A stretch of DNA of 51,069 nt from JBAZDC01 sp041654595. Its GTDB lineage: Bacteria > Pseudomonadota > Gammaproteobacteria > Burkholderiales > Burkholderiaceae_B. Every line of letters begins with the position of its first letter. The stretch's first letter is position 1. Both the position numbers and the translations under genes were made by a program. The notes under the pieces were generated by a model that saw only the letters and a program-made list of their open reading frames with translations, was not told the DNA's origin and searched no databases. The stretch lies in assembly GCA_964551305.1 (NCBI GenBank), contig CAZKBT010000020.1, forward strand, positions 1 to 51,069, given 5' to 3'. This document shows positions 7,773-16,050 of this stretch, piece by piece.

Positions 7773-7817
7773 CTTTCGGATTATGCAAAGCCCGCTAAAG
7801 GACCAGGCATCCGAAAG
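7773..7817 (-). promoter_or_regulatory. Structured rpsF leader, candidate S6:S18 binding site
   Basis: On the minus strand, CTTTCGGAT (7817-7809) pairs perfectly with ATCCGAAAG (7781-7773). Inside it GCCTG (7808-7804) pairs with CGGGC (7794-7790), leaving a one-sided 8-nt internal loop and a 9-nt apical loop. It ends about 23 nt before the rpsF start. Leaders of rpsF in many bacteria bind the S6:S18 complex for feedback control; assignment to that motif is inference. Confidence 0.5.
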
Positions 7818-8150
7818 GGACAGCCCGCTCAAGCCCCATCCGGACCGCCACCCAAAATAGCGTAAAGGCCAAGACAAGGAAAAGTCGAGCAAGAAACCAG
7901 CCATATTAACACGTAAATTGTTGAATTGACAACTGTTTACGCCCCCCGTATTTCTTCGCCCGCGCCGTCTTCACGGCCGGACCGCCATCCGGCATGCCGA
8001 TATCCCATTTCCCGCACGACGGGAAGGATCACCAACCGGATTCGCCCGTCACATTTCTTCACGGCGCCGAACACAGAGCGCGAATTTGCTGCTATGTTGC
8101 ACCTATCGCCTACTTCGCCATCCTCATGTATGTCCACGCGGATTTCAGCC

Positions 8151-10577
8151 ATGCCCAACGCCTGCCTTCCCCCTTCCCCGCCGGCGCGCCGCGCATCGCC
8201 CGCGCACCGGGGATTCGAATGGCTCCTGAGCCTGATCGCCGTGCTCGTTTTGACGCTGTGCGCCCATGCCGCGAGCGCGCAGCCGCCCTCCGGACCGGGC
8301 GAGGCCGCGCAAACCGTGCTGGACACCGCGCGCCAGCGGCTGACGCAATTGCAGCAGCGCGCCGACGGCCAGGAAAGCACGGCCACCCTGTTGCGCGACC
8401 GCGACGAGGCCCTGGCCGTGCTGGAATCGCTCAACCGCTACATCGAGACGCAGCAACCCGTGCTGGAAAACCATAAAGCCAAGCTCGGCGGCCTGGGCGA
8501 AGCCCCGGCCGATGCGCCGGAAGCCCCCGCCCTGGCCGAACAGCGCGCCGATCTGAGCGACGAGCTGTCCATCATCGAGACGCAGCTGCGCATGGCCCGC
8601 CTGCTGGCGCTGGAAGCCGATCAGGTGCTGGACCAGATCACCGCCAAGCGACGCGCGCGCTTTCACGCCGAACTGGGCATGCGCACCCGGTCCGTGCTGT
8701 CGGCCTCATTCTGGCAACAATTGCAGTTGAACCAGGCCATCGACGCCCGCCGGGCCGGCCAGACGCTGGGGCACATCGAACAGCGCGTCCAGGCGACGCC
8801 GGCGTGGATATGGCTGGCCGTCGCGGCCGCCGTCGCCGTGATCTTGATCGCCTACCGCGCGGCGCGCCAGCTGCTGCATGCCCTGACGGCCACCCGCGTG
8901 CCTGCCGGGCGCCTGCGGCGCAGCCTGCATGCCTGGTCGCGGATCTTCCTGGCCGTTCTCGCCCCCCTGCTCATCCTTACCGTGCTCAGCCTGGGCATGA
9001 CGTGGCGCCATCCGCCGACGGCCGATGCGCATGGACTGCTGACCGGAGCTATCGTCCTGATCTGCTTCGGCAGCTACGTGAACAGCCTGGGTTCCAGCCT
9101 GCTGGCGGCGCACGCCCCCACCTGGCGGCTTGCGCCGCTGCTGGACGAAACGGCTTGGGACCTGCGGCACTTCCCTCTGGGCGCGGCCGCCTTGGTCATC
9201 CTGAACGGGCTCGCGGAACGCGCCGGCGAGATGTTCAGCTTGAGTCTGACCAGTTCCATATTGATCAACCTGGCGATAGCGGGCCTGACGGCGGCGCTGA
9301 TCGCCCGTTTTCTATGGCGCGTGCGCCGCCTGCGCCGCGCGGACGGGGCGGCCCAGGCGCAGCCGTCCGACTCCTGGCTGGCCCGGCAACTGAGCCGCTG
9401 GATGGGCGTGCTGCAAGCCGCGGCCGGCATCGCGCTGGCCTTCAGCGTATTCTGCCTGCTCATCGGCTATGTCGCGCTGGGCGCGTTCGTGCTCAAGCAA
9501 ATGATATGGAGCACCGTCGTCATCCTGACATCCTATCTGCTGTCGGTGACGATCAGCGACGCCGCGGCGGCCGCGCTGGGCCGCCCTCTGGACCAGCCGG
9601 ACCGCAGCACACCATCCAGCGCATCGGAACAGCTCGTCATCCTGGGCTCGGGCATCGGCCAAGTGCTGGTCTTCCTTTTCGCCGCGCTGTTGCTGGTCGC
9701 CCCATACGGCCATAGTCCGACGGACATACAACAACACCTGGAACGCTTGCGCGGCGGCCTGTCCATCGGTGAAATCCAGCTCAAGCCCATGGTGCTGCTG
9801 CAAGCCGCGGTGACCTTCGGCTTGGGCGTGCTGGCGGTCAACGCCTTCAAACGCTGGCTGGCGCAGCGCCTGCTGCCGGCAACGACGCTGGACCGGGGCA
9901 TCCAGGCGTCGACTACGACGCTGATCGGTTACGTGGGCTATGTGATCGCGATGGTCCTGGCGCTGGCGTCGACGGGCCTGGGCATGGAGCGCCTGACCTG
10001 GATCGCCAGCGCCCTTTCCATCGGCATCGGCTTCGGCCTGCAGGCCATCGTGCAGAACTTCGTCTCGGGGTTGATCCTGCTGGCCGAGCGGCCCGTGAAA
10101 GTGGGCGACTGGGTGTCGCTGGGCGCCGGCGTCGAAGGCGACATCCGCCGCATCAACGTGCGCGCCACCGAAATCCAGATGGGCGACCGCTCCACCATCA
10201 TCGTGCCCAATTCGGAATTAATCACGAAAGCGGTGCGCAACGTCACTCACGGCGGGCCGCTGGGACGCATCCAGATCCAGCTGACCCTGCCTCTGGACGC
10301 CCCCGCGGAGACCGTACGGGAAGTCATGCTGCAGACCATGGAAGCGCATCCGGACGTGCTGGACGCGCCGGCGCCGGCCGTGACGCTGGACGATATCAGC
10401 GCGGCGGCGTTGGTCTTCAAAGGCACGGCCTACGTCAAATCGCCGCGGCTGGCTTCCGGCATACGCAGCGCGGTGATGTTCGAGCTACTGAAGCGCTTGC
10501 GCGAATCCGGCGTGGCGCTGAGCTCGCCGTCCAGCATGCGTATCGTGAACGAAGAGCAAGCGCTTCAAAAGAGCTGA
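8151..10577 (+). CDS. Large mechanosensitive channel, DUF3772-MscS type
   Basis: A multi-domain MscS-superfamily channel of about 808 residues, predicted to release solutes during hypo-osmotic shock. A signal peptide is visible (hydrophobic WLLSLIAVLVLTLCA, likely cleavage after ASA at residue 43). A periplasmic helical region of about 170 residues rich in Gln/Leu heptads (DUF3772-like) follows, then roughly ten membrane segments. The MscS core near the C-terminus includes GFGLQAIVQNFVSGLILLAE and RPVKVGDWV, followed by the beta domain with IIVPNSELI. The start is uncertain: in-frame ATGs at 8094, 8130 and 8151 all have weak ribosome sites, and I chose 8151 because it gives a conventional signal peptide. 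The open frame extends to 7926. The spacer 7818-8150 shows no other gene. Confidence 0.85.
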   Translation: MPNACLPPSPPARRASPAHRGFEWLLSLIAVLVLTLCAHAASAQPPSGPGEAAQTVLDTARQRLTQLQQRADGQESTATLLRDRDEALAVLESLNRYIETQQPVLENHKAKLGGLGEAPADAPEAPALAEQRADLSDELSIIETQLRMARLLALEADQVLDQITAKRRARFHAELGMRTRSVLSASFWQQLQLNQAIDARRAGQTLGHIEQRVQATPAWIWLAVAAAVAVILIAYRAARQLLHALTATRVPAGRLRRSLHAWSRIFLAVLAPLLILTVLSLGMTWRHPPTADAHGLLTGAIVLICFGSYVNSLGSSLLAAHAPTWRLAPLLDETAWDLRHFPLGAAALVILNGLAERAGEMFSLSLTSSILINLAIAGLTAALIARFLWRVRRLRRADGAAQAQPSDSWLARQLSRWMGVLQAAAGIALAFSVFCLLIGYVALGAFVLKQMIWSTVVILTSYLLSVTISDAAAAALGRPLDQPDRSTPSSASEQLVILGSGIGQVLVFLFAALLLVAPYGHSPTDIQQHLERLRGGLSIGEIQLKPMVLLQAAVTFGLGVLAVNAFKRWLAQRLLPATTLDRGIQASTTTLIGYVGYVIAMVLALASTGLGMERLTWIASALSIGIGFGLQAIVQNFVSGLILLAERPVKVGDWVSLGAGVEGDIRRINVRATEIQMGDRSTIIVPNSELITKAVRNVTHGGPLGRIQIQLTLPLDAPAETVREVMLQTMEAHPDVLDAPAPAVTLDDISAAALVFKGTAYVKSPRLASGIRSAVMFELLKRLRESGVALSSPSSMRIVNEEQALQKS

Positions 10578-10612
10578 AAGCGCGGAAACGCGCCCACACA
10601 AGCAGCCGGCGC

Positions 10613-11428
10613 TCAGCCTTCGACCACGGCGTAGGCTGAATGGTTATGAATGGATTCGAAATTTTCCGCCTGGACCGTAAAGCGTTGCACTCCCGCCACG
10701 CCGCGTATCGCGGCGGCCACGTCGCGCACCAGGTCTTCCACGAACTTCGGATTTTCGTAGGCGCGCTCGGTGACGTATTTTTCATCGGTGCGCTTGAGCA
10801 AGCCCCACAGCTCGCACGAGGCCTGCTGTTCGATCATGCTCACCAAGGCCGGCACGTCCACCGCGCCGGCATCGGCGTAGGTCGCGTCCACCGTGACGTG
10901 CGAGCGCTGATTATGCGCGCCGTACTGCGAGATCGCCTTGGAGCACGGGCACAGGCTGGTAACGGGCACCAGCACGGACAGCTCGAACGCCGCCTGAATC
11001 TGGCCGCCGTCCTGGGTCACGGCGCGCGCGGTCCAGGTGACTTCGTAATCCATCAGACTGGTAACTCCCGAAATCGGGGCGGTTTTGCTGATGAAATACG
11101 GAAAACGAACGGAAATGTCGCCTTTTTCCGCGTGCAGCAAAGGCAGCATGGCCTGCGCCATGCCGCAGAACAGCGCGGGCGTCAGCGCAACGGAGCGATA
11201 CTGTTCGAGCAGCGCCACGAAACGCGACATATGCGTGCCCTTTTCATGAGCGGGCAAGGCTACGGTCAGCTCCCAGTTGCCCACCGTGGGCAGGGGCCCG
11301 TCCGCGGAGGCGATGGTCAGGGGATGGCGAACACCGCGAACACCGACGCGCTCGATCGGGATATGGCGCATGTCGACGCTGCTCTGCACATCCGGCATCG
11401 CCGCAACGGAATCAGTCAAAATATTCAT
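10613..11428 (-). CDS. folE2: GTP cyclohydrolase FolE2 (type IB)
   Basis: Metal-dependent GTP cyclohydrolase of 271 residues that makes dihydroneopterin triphosphate, the first step of folate synthesis. It belongs to the FolE2/COG1469 family, which can work with metals other than zinc. Signatures are PAHEKGTHMSRFV, SVLVPVTSLCPCSKAISQYGAHNQRSHV (with the metal-site cysteine) and TDEKYVTERAYENPKFVEDLVRDVA. The gene sits 150 bp downstream of dxs on the same strand and is convergent with the MscS gene. FolE2 is often zinc-regulated where FolE also exists; I see TATAAC half-sites upstream but not a complete Zur box. Confidence 0.96.
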   Translation of the reverse strand: MNILTDSVAAMPDVQSSVDMRHIPIERVGVRGVRHPLTIASADGPLPTVGNWELTVALPAHEKGTHMSRFVALLEQYRSVALTPALFCGMAQAMLPLLHAEKGDISVRFPYFISKTAPISGVTSLMDYEVTWTARAVTQDGGQIQAAFELSVLVPVTSLCPCSKAISQYGAHNQRSHVTVDATYADAGAVDVPALVSMIEQQASCELWGLLKRTDEKYVTERAYENPKFVEDLVRDVAAAIRGVAGVQRFTVQAENFESIHNHSAYAVVEG

Positions 11429-11578
11429 GTCCAGCTCATAGCGCGTCCGGGCGCAGGGCCGGACGCCAAAGTGATATACAAACGACCATTATGCGACAAG
11501 GCCGATGAGGTGCGCTCTATAACCATACACCTAACGGGTACTTTATAACACGCCAAGCCTGCGGCAAGTGTATCGCGG

Positions 11579-13444
11579 CTACCCCAGCAAATCCGCGAAC
11601 CGCGCCTGCACCGACTGTTCGATGCCCGCCGCATCCAGCCCGCATTGCGCCAACAAGGCCTTTTGATCGCCGTGATCGATGAATCGATCGGGCAAGCCCA
11701 AAGTCAGGACGGGGTGCGCGATCCTTTCGCGGCTGAAGTATTCCAGCACGGCGCTACCGGCGCCTCCCATCAGGCATCCCTCTTCGAGCGTCACGAACGC
11801 GCCGTGCGTGCGCGCCAGCGACGAAAGCAGCGCTTCGTCCAAAGGCTTCACAAAACGCATGTCCACCAGGGTGAGCCCGAGCTTTCTGGCCACGGCCAAT
11901 CCGGCCGGCGCCAAGGTGCCGAAGGCCAGGATGGCGATGGTCCCGCCCTCTTGGCGGATGATTCCCCGCCCGATGGGCACGTCGTCCAGGCCCGGCGCGA
12001 CCTCGGCGCCACAGCCCGCGCCGCGCGGATAGCGCACGCTGGCCGGCCCGTGATGGCGATAGCAGCTGCTCAGCAGCAAGCGGGCTTCGTTCTCGTCCGA
12101 GGGCGTGGCCACCACCATATTGGGAATGCAGCGCAGATACGCAATGTCGTAGTTGCCGGCATGGGTCGCGCCGTCCGCGCCGACGATGCCGGCGCGATCC
12201 AACGCAAACGTCACGTCCAGATTCTGCAGGGCGACGTCATGGATCAGCTGGTCGTAGCCGCGCTGCAGAAAGGTCGAGTAAATGGCGAGCACGGGCTTCT
12301 GCCCCTCGCAAGCCAAGCCGGCGGCGAAAGTCACGGAATGCTGCTCGGCGATTCCCACGTCGAAATAGCGATCGGGGTAAAGCTGCTCGAAGCGAACCAG
12401 GCCGCTGCCCTCGCGCATCGCGGGGGTGATGCCCACCAATCGCGCATCGGCGGCCGCCATGTCGCATATCCAGTCGCCGAACACCTGCGTGAACGTCTGC
12501 TTGGCGGGAGCCGAAGGCTGCTGGATGCCGATGGACGGATCGAACTTGCCCGGCCCATGATAGAGCACCGGGTCGGCCTCCGCCAGCTTGTAGCCCTGAC
12601 CCTTTTTGGTCACCACGTGCAGGAATTGCAGCCCGCCCAGCGCGCGCAGGTTTTCAAGCGTGGGAACCAGCGCATCGAGATCGTGCCCGTCGATGGGACC
12701 GACATAGTTGAAACCCAGCTCTTCGAACAAGGTGGCCGGAGTCATGATGCCTTTGGCGTGCCCCTCGAAGCGGCGCGCCAGCTCGAGCACCGGCGGCACG
12801 TGCTGCAATACCGCCCTGCCCACGTTCCTGGCCGCCGCGTAGAAGCGGCCGGACATGAGCCGGGCCAGATAACGGTTGAGCGCACCCACGGGCGGCGAAA
12901 TGGACATGTCGTTGTCGTTGAGGATGACCAGCATGTTCACGTCGGACGTGACGCCCGCGTTGTTCAGGGCTTCGAAAGCCATGCCCGCCGTCATCGCGCC
13001 GTCGCCGATCACGGCGATGTGCTGCCTGTCGGTCAGGCCGGCATTGCGCGAGGCCACGGCCATGCCCAATGCCGCGGAAATGGAAGTGGACGAATGCGCG
13101 GTGCCGAACGCGTCGTATTCGGATTCGCTGCGCTTGGGAAAACCCGATATGCCGCCCTGCTGCCTGAGCCCGCCCATCTGCTCGCGCCGCCCCGTCAGGA
13201 TCTTGTGCGGATACGATTGATGGCCGACGTCCCAGATTATCTTGTCGGCGGGCGTATCGAATACGTAGTGCAATGCCGTGGCCAGCTCGACCGTGCCGAG
13301 GTTCGAGGATAAATGCCCACCTGTCTTGGACACCGACTCGAGGATGAACGCCCGCAACTGCTGCGCCACGTCTTCGAGCTGGCGCCGATCCAATTGACGC
13401 AGATCGGCTGGTGAACGGATGCTTTCTAGGGACACGGTAGTCAT
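11579..13444 (-). CDS. dxs: 1-deoxy-D-xylulose-5-phosphate synthase
   Basis: Thiamine-diphosphate enzyme of 621 residues that condenses pyruvate and glyceraldehyde 3-phosphate, the entry step of the MEP isoprenoid pathway. The TPP-binding signature runs from GDGAMTAGMAFEALNNAG (residues 147-164) to NDNDMSISPP (176-185). The early motif GGHLSSNLG and the later GIAEQHSVTFAAGLA, with the catalytic Glu, are intact, as is AGIVGADGATHAG. ATG 13444 follows ispA by 49 bp. The genes are ordered xseB-ispA-dxs, so precursor supply and prenyl chain building are transcribed together. Confidence 0.98.
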   Translation of the reverse strand: MTTVSLESIRSPADLRQLDRRQLEDVAQQLRAFILESVSKTGGHLSSNLGTVELATALHYVFDTPADKIIWDVGHQSYPHKILTGRREQMGGLRQQGGISGFPKRSESEYDAFGTAHSSTSISAALGMAVASRNAGLTDRQHIAVIGDGAMTAGMAFEALNNAGVTSDVNMLVILNDNDMSISPPVGALNRYLARLMSGRFYAAARNVGRAVLQHVPPVLELARRFEGHAKGIMTPATLFEELGFNYVGPIDGHDLDALVPTLENLRALGGLQFLHVVTKKGQGYKLAEADPVLYHGPGKFDPSIGIQQPSAPAKQTFTQVFGDWICDMAAADARLVGITPAMREGSGLVRFEQLYPDRYFDVGIAEQHSVTFAAGLACEGQKPVLAIYSTFLQRGYDQLIHDVALQNLDVTFALDRAGIVGADGATHAGNYDIAYLRCIPNMVVATPSDENEARLLLSSCYRHHGPASVRYPRGAGCGAEVAPGLDDVPIGRGIIRQEGGTIAILAFGTLAPAGLAVARKLGLTLVDMRFVKPLDEALLSSLARTHGAFVTLEEGCLMGGAGSAVLEYFSRERIAHPVLTLGLPDRFIDHGDQKALLAQCGLDAAGIEQSVQARFADLLG

Positions 13445-13493
13445 ACAGGATAATCAATGAAGTTCATCCGCTATTTTAGCGGCTTAACGGACG

Positions 13494-14408
13494 CTATCTA
13501 TCGCGGCCCACGATGTAGTCCGCCAAATGCGCCAGGCTGGCCGCGCACGCCCCCATGGGAAGCAGCGCGGTCTGCGCCTCGCCGCGCAGCGTGTTCAACA
13601 GCTGCCGCGAGCCGTCCAACCCCATGATCGACACATACGTCGGCTTGTTTTCGGCCGCATCCTTGCCGGCCGTCTTGCCCAAGGTCGCCGTATCGGAAGT
13701 GACGTCCAGGATATCGTCCACGACCTGGAAGGCCAGGCCGATCGCCTGCGCGTAGGATTCCAGGCAGGTTCGAGTCTGCGATCCCGCACCCGCGACCACG
13801 CCGCCCAGCAAAACGCTGGCCTGCAGCATGGCGCCCGTCTTCATTCCATGCATCTGCTGCAATTGCTCCTGCGTCAGAACACGCCCCACGCTTTCGCAAT
13901 CGATGGCCTGGCCGCCGGCCATGCCCAGGCTCCCCGAGGCGCGCGCCAGCAGCGCGGTCGCCTGGACGACCAGCGCCGGCGCGATGGGCATATCGGCCAA
14001 GAGCTCGAACGCCAGGGGCTGCAGGGCGTCGCCCGCCAGCATGGCCGTCGCCTCGTCGAACCGCACGTGCACGGTGGGCCTGCCCCGCCGCAGGGCGTCG
14101 TCGTCCATGCAAGGCAGGTCGTCATGCACCAGCGAATAGGCATGGATCATCTCCACGGCCGCGGCCGCGTGATCCAGCGCGATGAGCTGGGCATCGGAAT
14201 TGGCGCCGTTGCTCAGGCAGGCCTGCCCTGCGGCGTATACCAGCGCGGCACGCACGCGCTTGCCCCCGCCCAGCACCGCATAGCGCATGGCGCTGTGCAG
14301 CATCGAAGGCACGACGTCTTCCTGGGGTAGAAACTGGTCCAGCACGACTTCGACGTGCGCCACGCGATCGGCCAGCCAGCTCGGAAAATCCAGCGATCTT
14401 CCCGGCAT
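13494..14408 (-). CDS. ispA: Polyprenyl (farnesyl/geranyl) diphosphate synthase
   Basis: Class I trans-prenyltransferase of 304 residues that joins dimethylallyl and isopentenyl diphosphates, probably to C15. The first aspartate-rich motif is HDDLPCMDDD (residues 95-104), followed by LRRGRPTVH; the second is VVDDILD. GGGKRVRAAL near residue 48 binds isopentenyl diphosphate. GAGGAG lies 7 nt before ATG 14408, confirming the start. It begins 4 bp after the xseB stop, so the two are probably translationally coupled. Product chain length cannot be fixed from sequence by eye. Confidence 0.96.
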   Translation of the reverse strand: MPGRSLDFPSWLADRVAHVEVVLDQFLPQEDVVPSMLHSAMRYAVLGGGKRVRAALVYAAGQACLSNGANSDAQLIALDHAAAAVEMIHAYSLVHDDLPCMDDDALRRGRPTVHVRFDEATAMLAGDALQPLAFELLADMPIAPALVVQATALLARASGSLGMAGGQAIDCESVGRVLTQEQLQQMHGMKTGAMLQASVLLGGVVAGAGSQTRTCLESYAQAIGLAFQVVDDILDVTSDTATLGKTAGKDAAENKPTYVSIMGLDGSRQLLNTLRGEAQTALLPMGACAASLAHLADYIVGRDR

Positions 14409-14412
14409 ATCG

Positions 14413-14682
14413 TCACTCCTCGCCGCGATCCACGTCAGCCAATGGTTTCAATAAATTGTCCTGCAGCACCTTGATCTGCTGTTCGGCGTGATCCAGGCGC
14501 TGCTGGCACAGCCTGGCCAATTCCACGCCGCGCGCATAGGCGGTCAGGGATTGCTCCAACGGCAAGGCGCCGTTTTCCATCCGGGCGACCAATTCCTCCA
14601 GCTGGGCGATGGCGGTTTCAAAATCCTGCGGCACCGGCTGCTGGGGATCGTTGCCGCCGGCGGAGTCCTGCTCGTTGCTCAT
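14413..14682 (-). CDS. xseB: Exodeoxyribonuclease VII small subunit
   Basis: XseB, 89 residues, the small helical subunit that binds several-fold to XseA to form a single-strand exonuclease. The core FETAIAQLEELVARMENGALPLEQSL-type sequence (with FETAIAQLEELV visible from about residue 21) and YARGVELARLCQQRLDHAEQQI are diagnostic. ATG 14682 gives the normal length and has AGGAAAG upstream; an in-frame codon at 14736 would add 18 atypical residues that overlap the terminator-like repeat. It leads the xseB-ispA-dxs unit. Confidence 0.95.
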   Translation of the reverse strand: MSNEQDSAGGNDPQQPVPQDFETAIAQLEELVARMENGALPLEQSLTAYARGVELARLCQQRLDHAEQQIKVLQDNLLKPLADVDRGEE

Positions 14683-14702
14683 GGTGGTCTTTCCTGAAAA
14701 CA

Positions 14703-14730
14703 GGCGCGCCGTCGCGACGCGCCTTTTTTT
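14703..14730 (+). terminator. Intrinsic terminator in the xseB / Rieske divergent spacer
   Basis: GGCGCG (14703-14708) pairs with CGCGCC (14718-14723) across a 9-nt loop, followed by seven T (14724-14730) on the plus strand. No plus-strand gene ends nearby, so it would stop antisense transcription coming through the xseB-dxs operon before it reaches the oxygenase gene. On the minus strand it lies in the xseB leader. Confidence 0.6.
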
Positions 14731-14910
14731 GTTCATACCGAAATTGTACGAGAAGCCGGGCGCCCCGCTCTTTTCTTTATGCTACGCCTTGTTTTATAAG
14801 ACAATTATTCAGGTACAATGCCCCTTCCTTAAAATTTCATCGGCCAATCCGTTTTTTTCTTCGCCCCAGCCGCGCCATGACGCGCTGGTGTCAATATAGC
14901 GGGGGGAACT

Positions 14911-16050
14911 ATGACCGACATAGGTCGGGCGGCGCATTTCACGCCTGCACACTCTCAACTTCCAGTCAACAGTTACTTCGACGAGGATATTTTCGCCCGC
15001 GAGCAAGCGCTCATCTTCAGGCAGTCCTCGTTGTACGTGGGACATGAAAAACTGGTCCCGGAACCCGGCGACTGGTATGCCCTGCCCCAGGAAAACGCCG
15101 GGCGGGTGCTGGTGCGCGGCAATGCGGGCGTCGAGCTCCTGTCCAACGTCTGCCGCCACCGCCAGGCCATCATGCTGGGCGGCAAGGCAGGCAACGTCAC
15201 GGATCCGAATCATGCGAAAGGAAACTTGCGCGATACCGGCGGCAATATCGTGTGTCCGCTGCATCGCTGGACCTACAGCGAGCAAGGCGAGCTCAAGGGC
15301 GCTCCGCTGTTCGCGCAAAAACCCTGCCTGGATCTGCAGCGTCATACGCTGCGCAATTGCCACGGACTGCTGTTCGAAGGCCCGCGCAACCCCGCCCAGG
15401 ATATGGCCGCGCTGTTCGCGCGCAGCGAATTCGACTTTTCGGACTACGTCCTGGACCACGTCGAGGTACATCGCTGCCACTACAACTGGAAAACCTTCAT
15501 CGAGGTCTACCTGGAAGACTATCATGTCGGCCCCTTTCATCCGGGGCTGGGCAAGTTCGTCACCTGCGACGACCTGAGATGGGAGTTCACGGACGCCTAC
15601 AGCCTGCAACGCGTCGGCATACACAAGGGACTGAGCCAGCCGGGCACGGACGTCTATCGCATCTGGCACGAACGGCTGATGGAGTATCGCGAAGGCAGCG
15701 AGCCCGATTTCGGCGCGACCTGGGTGACGTACTTTCCCACGCACATGATCGAGCTGTATCCTCACGTGGCCGTGCTCTCCACGCTGTATCCGGTCGGCCC
15801 GCAGGAAACCGTCAACATGGTGGAGTTTTACTATCCTGAAGAGATCGCCGCCTTCGAGCGCGAATTCGTGCTGGCCCAGCGCGCGGCCTATATGGAAACG
15901 GCGATCGAGGACGACGAAATCGCCGAACGCATGGACGCGGGCCGCAAGGCCTTGATGCTGCGCGGCGTCAATGAAGCCGGGCCGTATCAGTCACCCATGG
16001 AAGACGGCATGCAGCACTTCCATGAGTGGTATCGGAAAATGATGCGCTAG
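14911..16050 (+). CDS. Rieske non-haem iron oxygenase, alpha subunit family
   Basis: A 379-residue aromatic-ring-hydroxylating dioxygenase-type protein. The Rieske [2Fe-2S] ligands are C81-x-H83 (NVCRHRQ) and C115-x2-H118 (CPLHRW). The catalytic iron site is EDYHVGPFHPGL with His205 and His210, and the bridging-type acidic residue Glu202/Asp203 precedes them. The linker between the two cluster-ligand pairs is 31 residues, against about 15-17 in most relatives. No ferredoxin, reductase or beta subunit is adjacent, so electrons must come from elsewhere. GGGGGAA lies before ATG 14911; a possible -10 (TACAAT, 14814-14819) is upstream. The substrate is unknown. It is divergent from xseB-ispA-dxs and its stop overlaps that of sseA. 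Confidence 0.88.
   Translation: MTDIGRAAHFTPAHSQLPVNSYFDEDIFAREQALIFRQSSLYVGHEKLVPEPGDWYALPQENAGRVLVRGNAGVELLSNVCRHRQAIMLGGKAGNVTDPNHAKGNLRDTGGNIVCPLHRWTYSEQGELKGAPLFAQKPCLDLQRHTLRNCHGLLFEGPRNPAQDMAALFARSEFDFSDYVLDHVEVHRCHYNWKTFIEVYLEDYHVGPFHPGLGKFVTCDDLRWEFTDAYSLQRVGIHKGLSQPGTDVYRIWHERLMEYREGSEPDFGATWVTYFPTHMIELYPHVAVLSTLYPVGPQETVNMVEFYYPEEIAAFEREFVLAQRAAYMETAIEDDEIAERMDAGRKALMLRGVNEAGPYQSPMEDGMQHFHEWYRKMMR

Noticed and set aside
11429..11578. Zur box upstream of folE2
   Set aside because: Only separate TATAAC half-sites are visible, not the full inverted repeat expected for Zur.
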